NCBI GenBank assembly: GCA_003646715.1
Contig: QMLL01000135.1
Span: forward strand, 1 to 5,576
Source: Deltaproteobacteria bacterium
GTDB taxonomy: Bacteria; Desulfobacterota; Syntrophobacteria; B119-G9
Reading direction: 5' to 3'
DNA: 5,576 bases
Shown here: positions 5,171-5,576 of the stretch, piece after piece
Numbering within the stretch: position 1 is the first letter of the stretch
How the letters are laid out: every line of letters starts with the position of its first letter
Notes under the pieces: model-generated
Databases searched by the model: none
The model's input: the letters and a program-made list of their open reading frames with translations, nothing else
What the model was told of the DNA's origin: nothing
Made by a program: the position numbers and the translations under genes

Positions 5171-5576
5171 CTAGCATTCATCCTTAGTTGGAGCGGTAAG
5201 CTCTTTAACTTTTCTTCTCCATATTTCATTCGGAGTGGGCGTAGCAACGTTGTCAGGGAGTATAAAAGGTGCTAGTTCACTTTTTTCGAAAGATAAACCA
5301 TACGCAACACTAAGTCTCTTTATCCATCTAGTTTCACTTTCTTTGAGTTGCAAATCTTTAGGAGTTGGCATGCCAATAATGTCTGGAGAAAGAGGAGTTT
5401 GGAACAAACATCCGGAAAAAGGCTTTAGAACTCCATCCCTATAAGGATAGTCACAGTGTCCTCCACCGCTAAAAATAAGTCTTATGTCATCCATTTGTTC
5501 TTCCACTAATAGTTTTCTTTTCGCAAGAGCCAGGGTCCGCTCTGTTTCGCGCACAAGCTTGCCAAAAATCCAATGT
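5171..5576 (-). CDS. C-terminal part of a probable Hsp70/actin-fold ATPase (partial)
   Basis: The frame enters from the right edge and ends at 5171, so only the last 134 residues are visible; the GTG at 5554 is internal, because the frame stays open to the edge (HWIFGKLVRETE). Two landmarks suggest an Hsp70-like, actin-fold ATPase. LIFSGGGHCDYPYRDGV (visible residues 33-49) fits the adenosine-binding glycine-rich loop that follows a hydrophobic strand. IKRLSVAYGLSF (85-96) near the C-terminus fits the RLsVAYGLSf ending I associate with uncharacterised DnaK-like proteins of this kind. No peptide-binding domain follows, so it would not be a classical DnaK. The phosphate-binding N-terminus is outside the window, so the assignment is tentative. 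It lies upstream of the unknown operon on the same strand, but 420 bases away. Confidence 0.6.
   Translation of the reverse strand, partial: HWIFGKLVRETERTLALAKRKLLVEEQMDDIRLIFSGGGHCDYPYRDGVLKPFSGCLFQTPLSPDIIGMPTPKDLQLKESETRWIKRLSVAYGLSFEKSELAPFILPDNVATPTPNEIWRRKVKELTAPTKDEC

Noticed and set aside
4346..5444. Plus-strand frames at 4346-4540 and 5235-5444
   Set aside because: Both are antisense to minus-strand genes with better support and have no ribosome binding site.
1..5576. CRISPR array, insertion sequence, tRNA or rRNA
   Set aside because: No regularly spaced direct repeats, transposase motifs, terminal inverted repeats with duplications, or structured RNA genes were seen by eye in the window.

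Overview
The window reads as bacterial, AT-rich accessory DNA (roughly 40% GC by eye). Several genes have Shine-Dalgarno-type sites such as GGAGG and GAGGG. Nothing fixes the taxon. The density of toxin-antitoxin-type genes is what one sees in genomes that accumulate such modules, and assigning a phylum from this sequence would be a guess.

Left half (1-2489, plus strand): a cluster of small toxin-antitoxin and nucleotide-handling genes. A ribbon-helix-helix antitoxin (129-350) overlaps a PIN-domain ribonuclease toxin (347-757) by ATGA. A HIT-family nucleotide hydrolase/transferase follows (826-1203). After a 323-base gap come a HicB-type antitoxin with no recognisable HicA partner (1527-1739), a minimal nucleotidyltransferase (MNT, 1770-2090) and an overlapping HEPN-domain gene (2087-2489). 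The HEPN gene carries a one-base frameshift. Both halves of its protein are clearly readable, so it is either freshly broken or a sequencing error.

Right half (2524-5576, minus strand): a tight run of unrecognised genes read leftwards, 4749-4114 (211 aa), 4100-3378 (240 aa, HEAT-like C-terminus) and 3361-2840 (173 aa), with gaps of 13 and 16 bases. A further reading frame of about 88 codons (2791-2524) looks coding but lacks a clean start. Removing one A from a run of five would give it one. Upstream on the same strand, after a gap of about 420 bases, is the C-terminal part of a probable Hsp70/actin-fold ATPase (5576-5171) that runs off the window.

The two halves converge at about 2490-2523. 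The left half is a set of known module types. The right half, a compact operon of three or four proteins that I cannot assign to any family, is the best candidate for something undescribed. Its role (defence, chaperone-linked or otherwise) cannot be read from the sequence alone.
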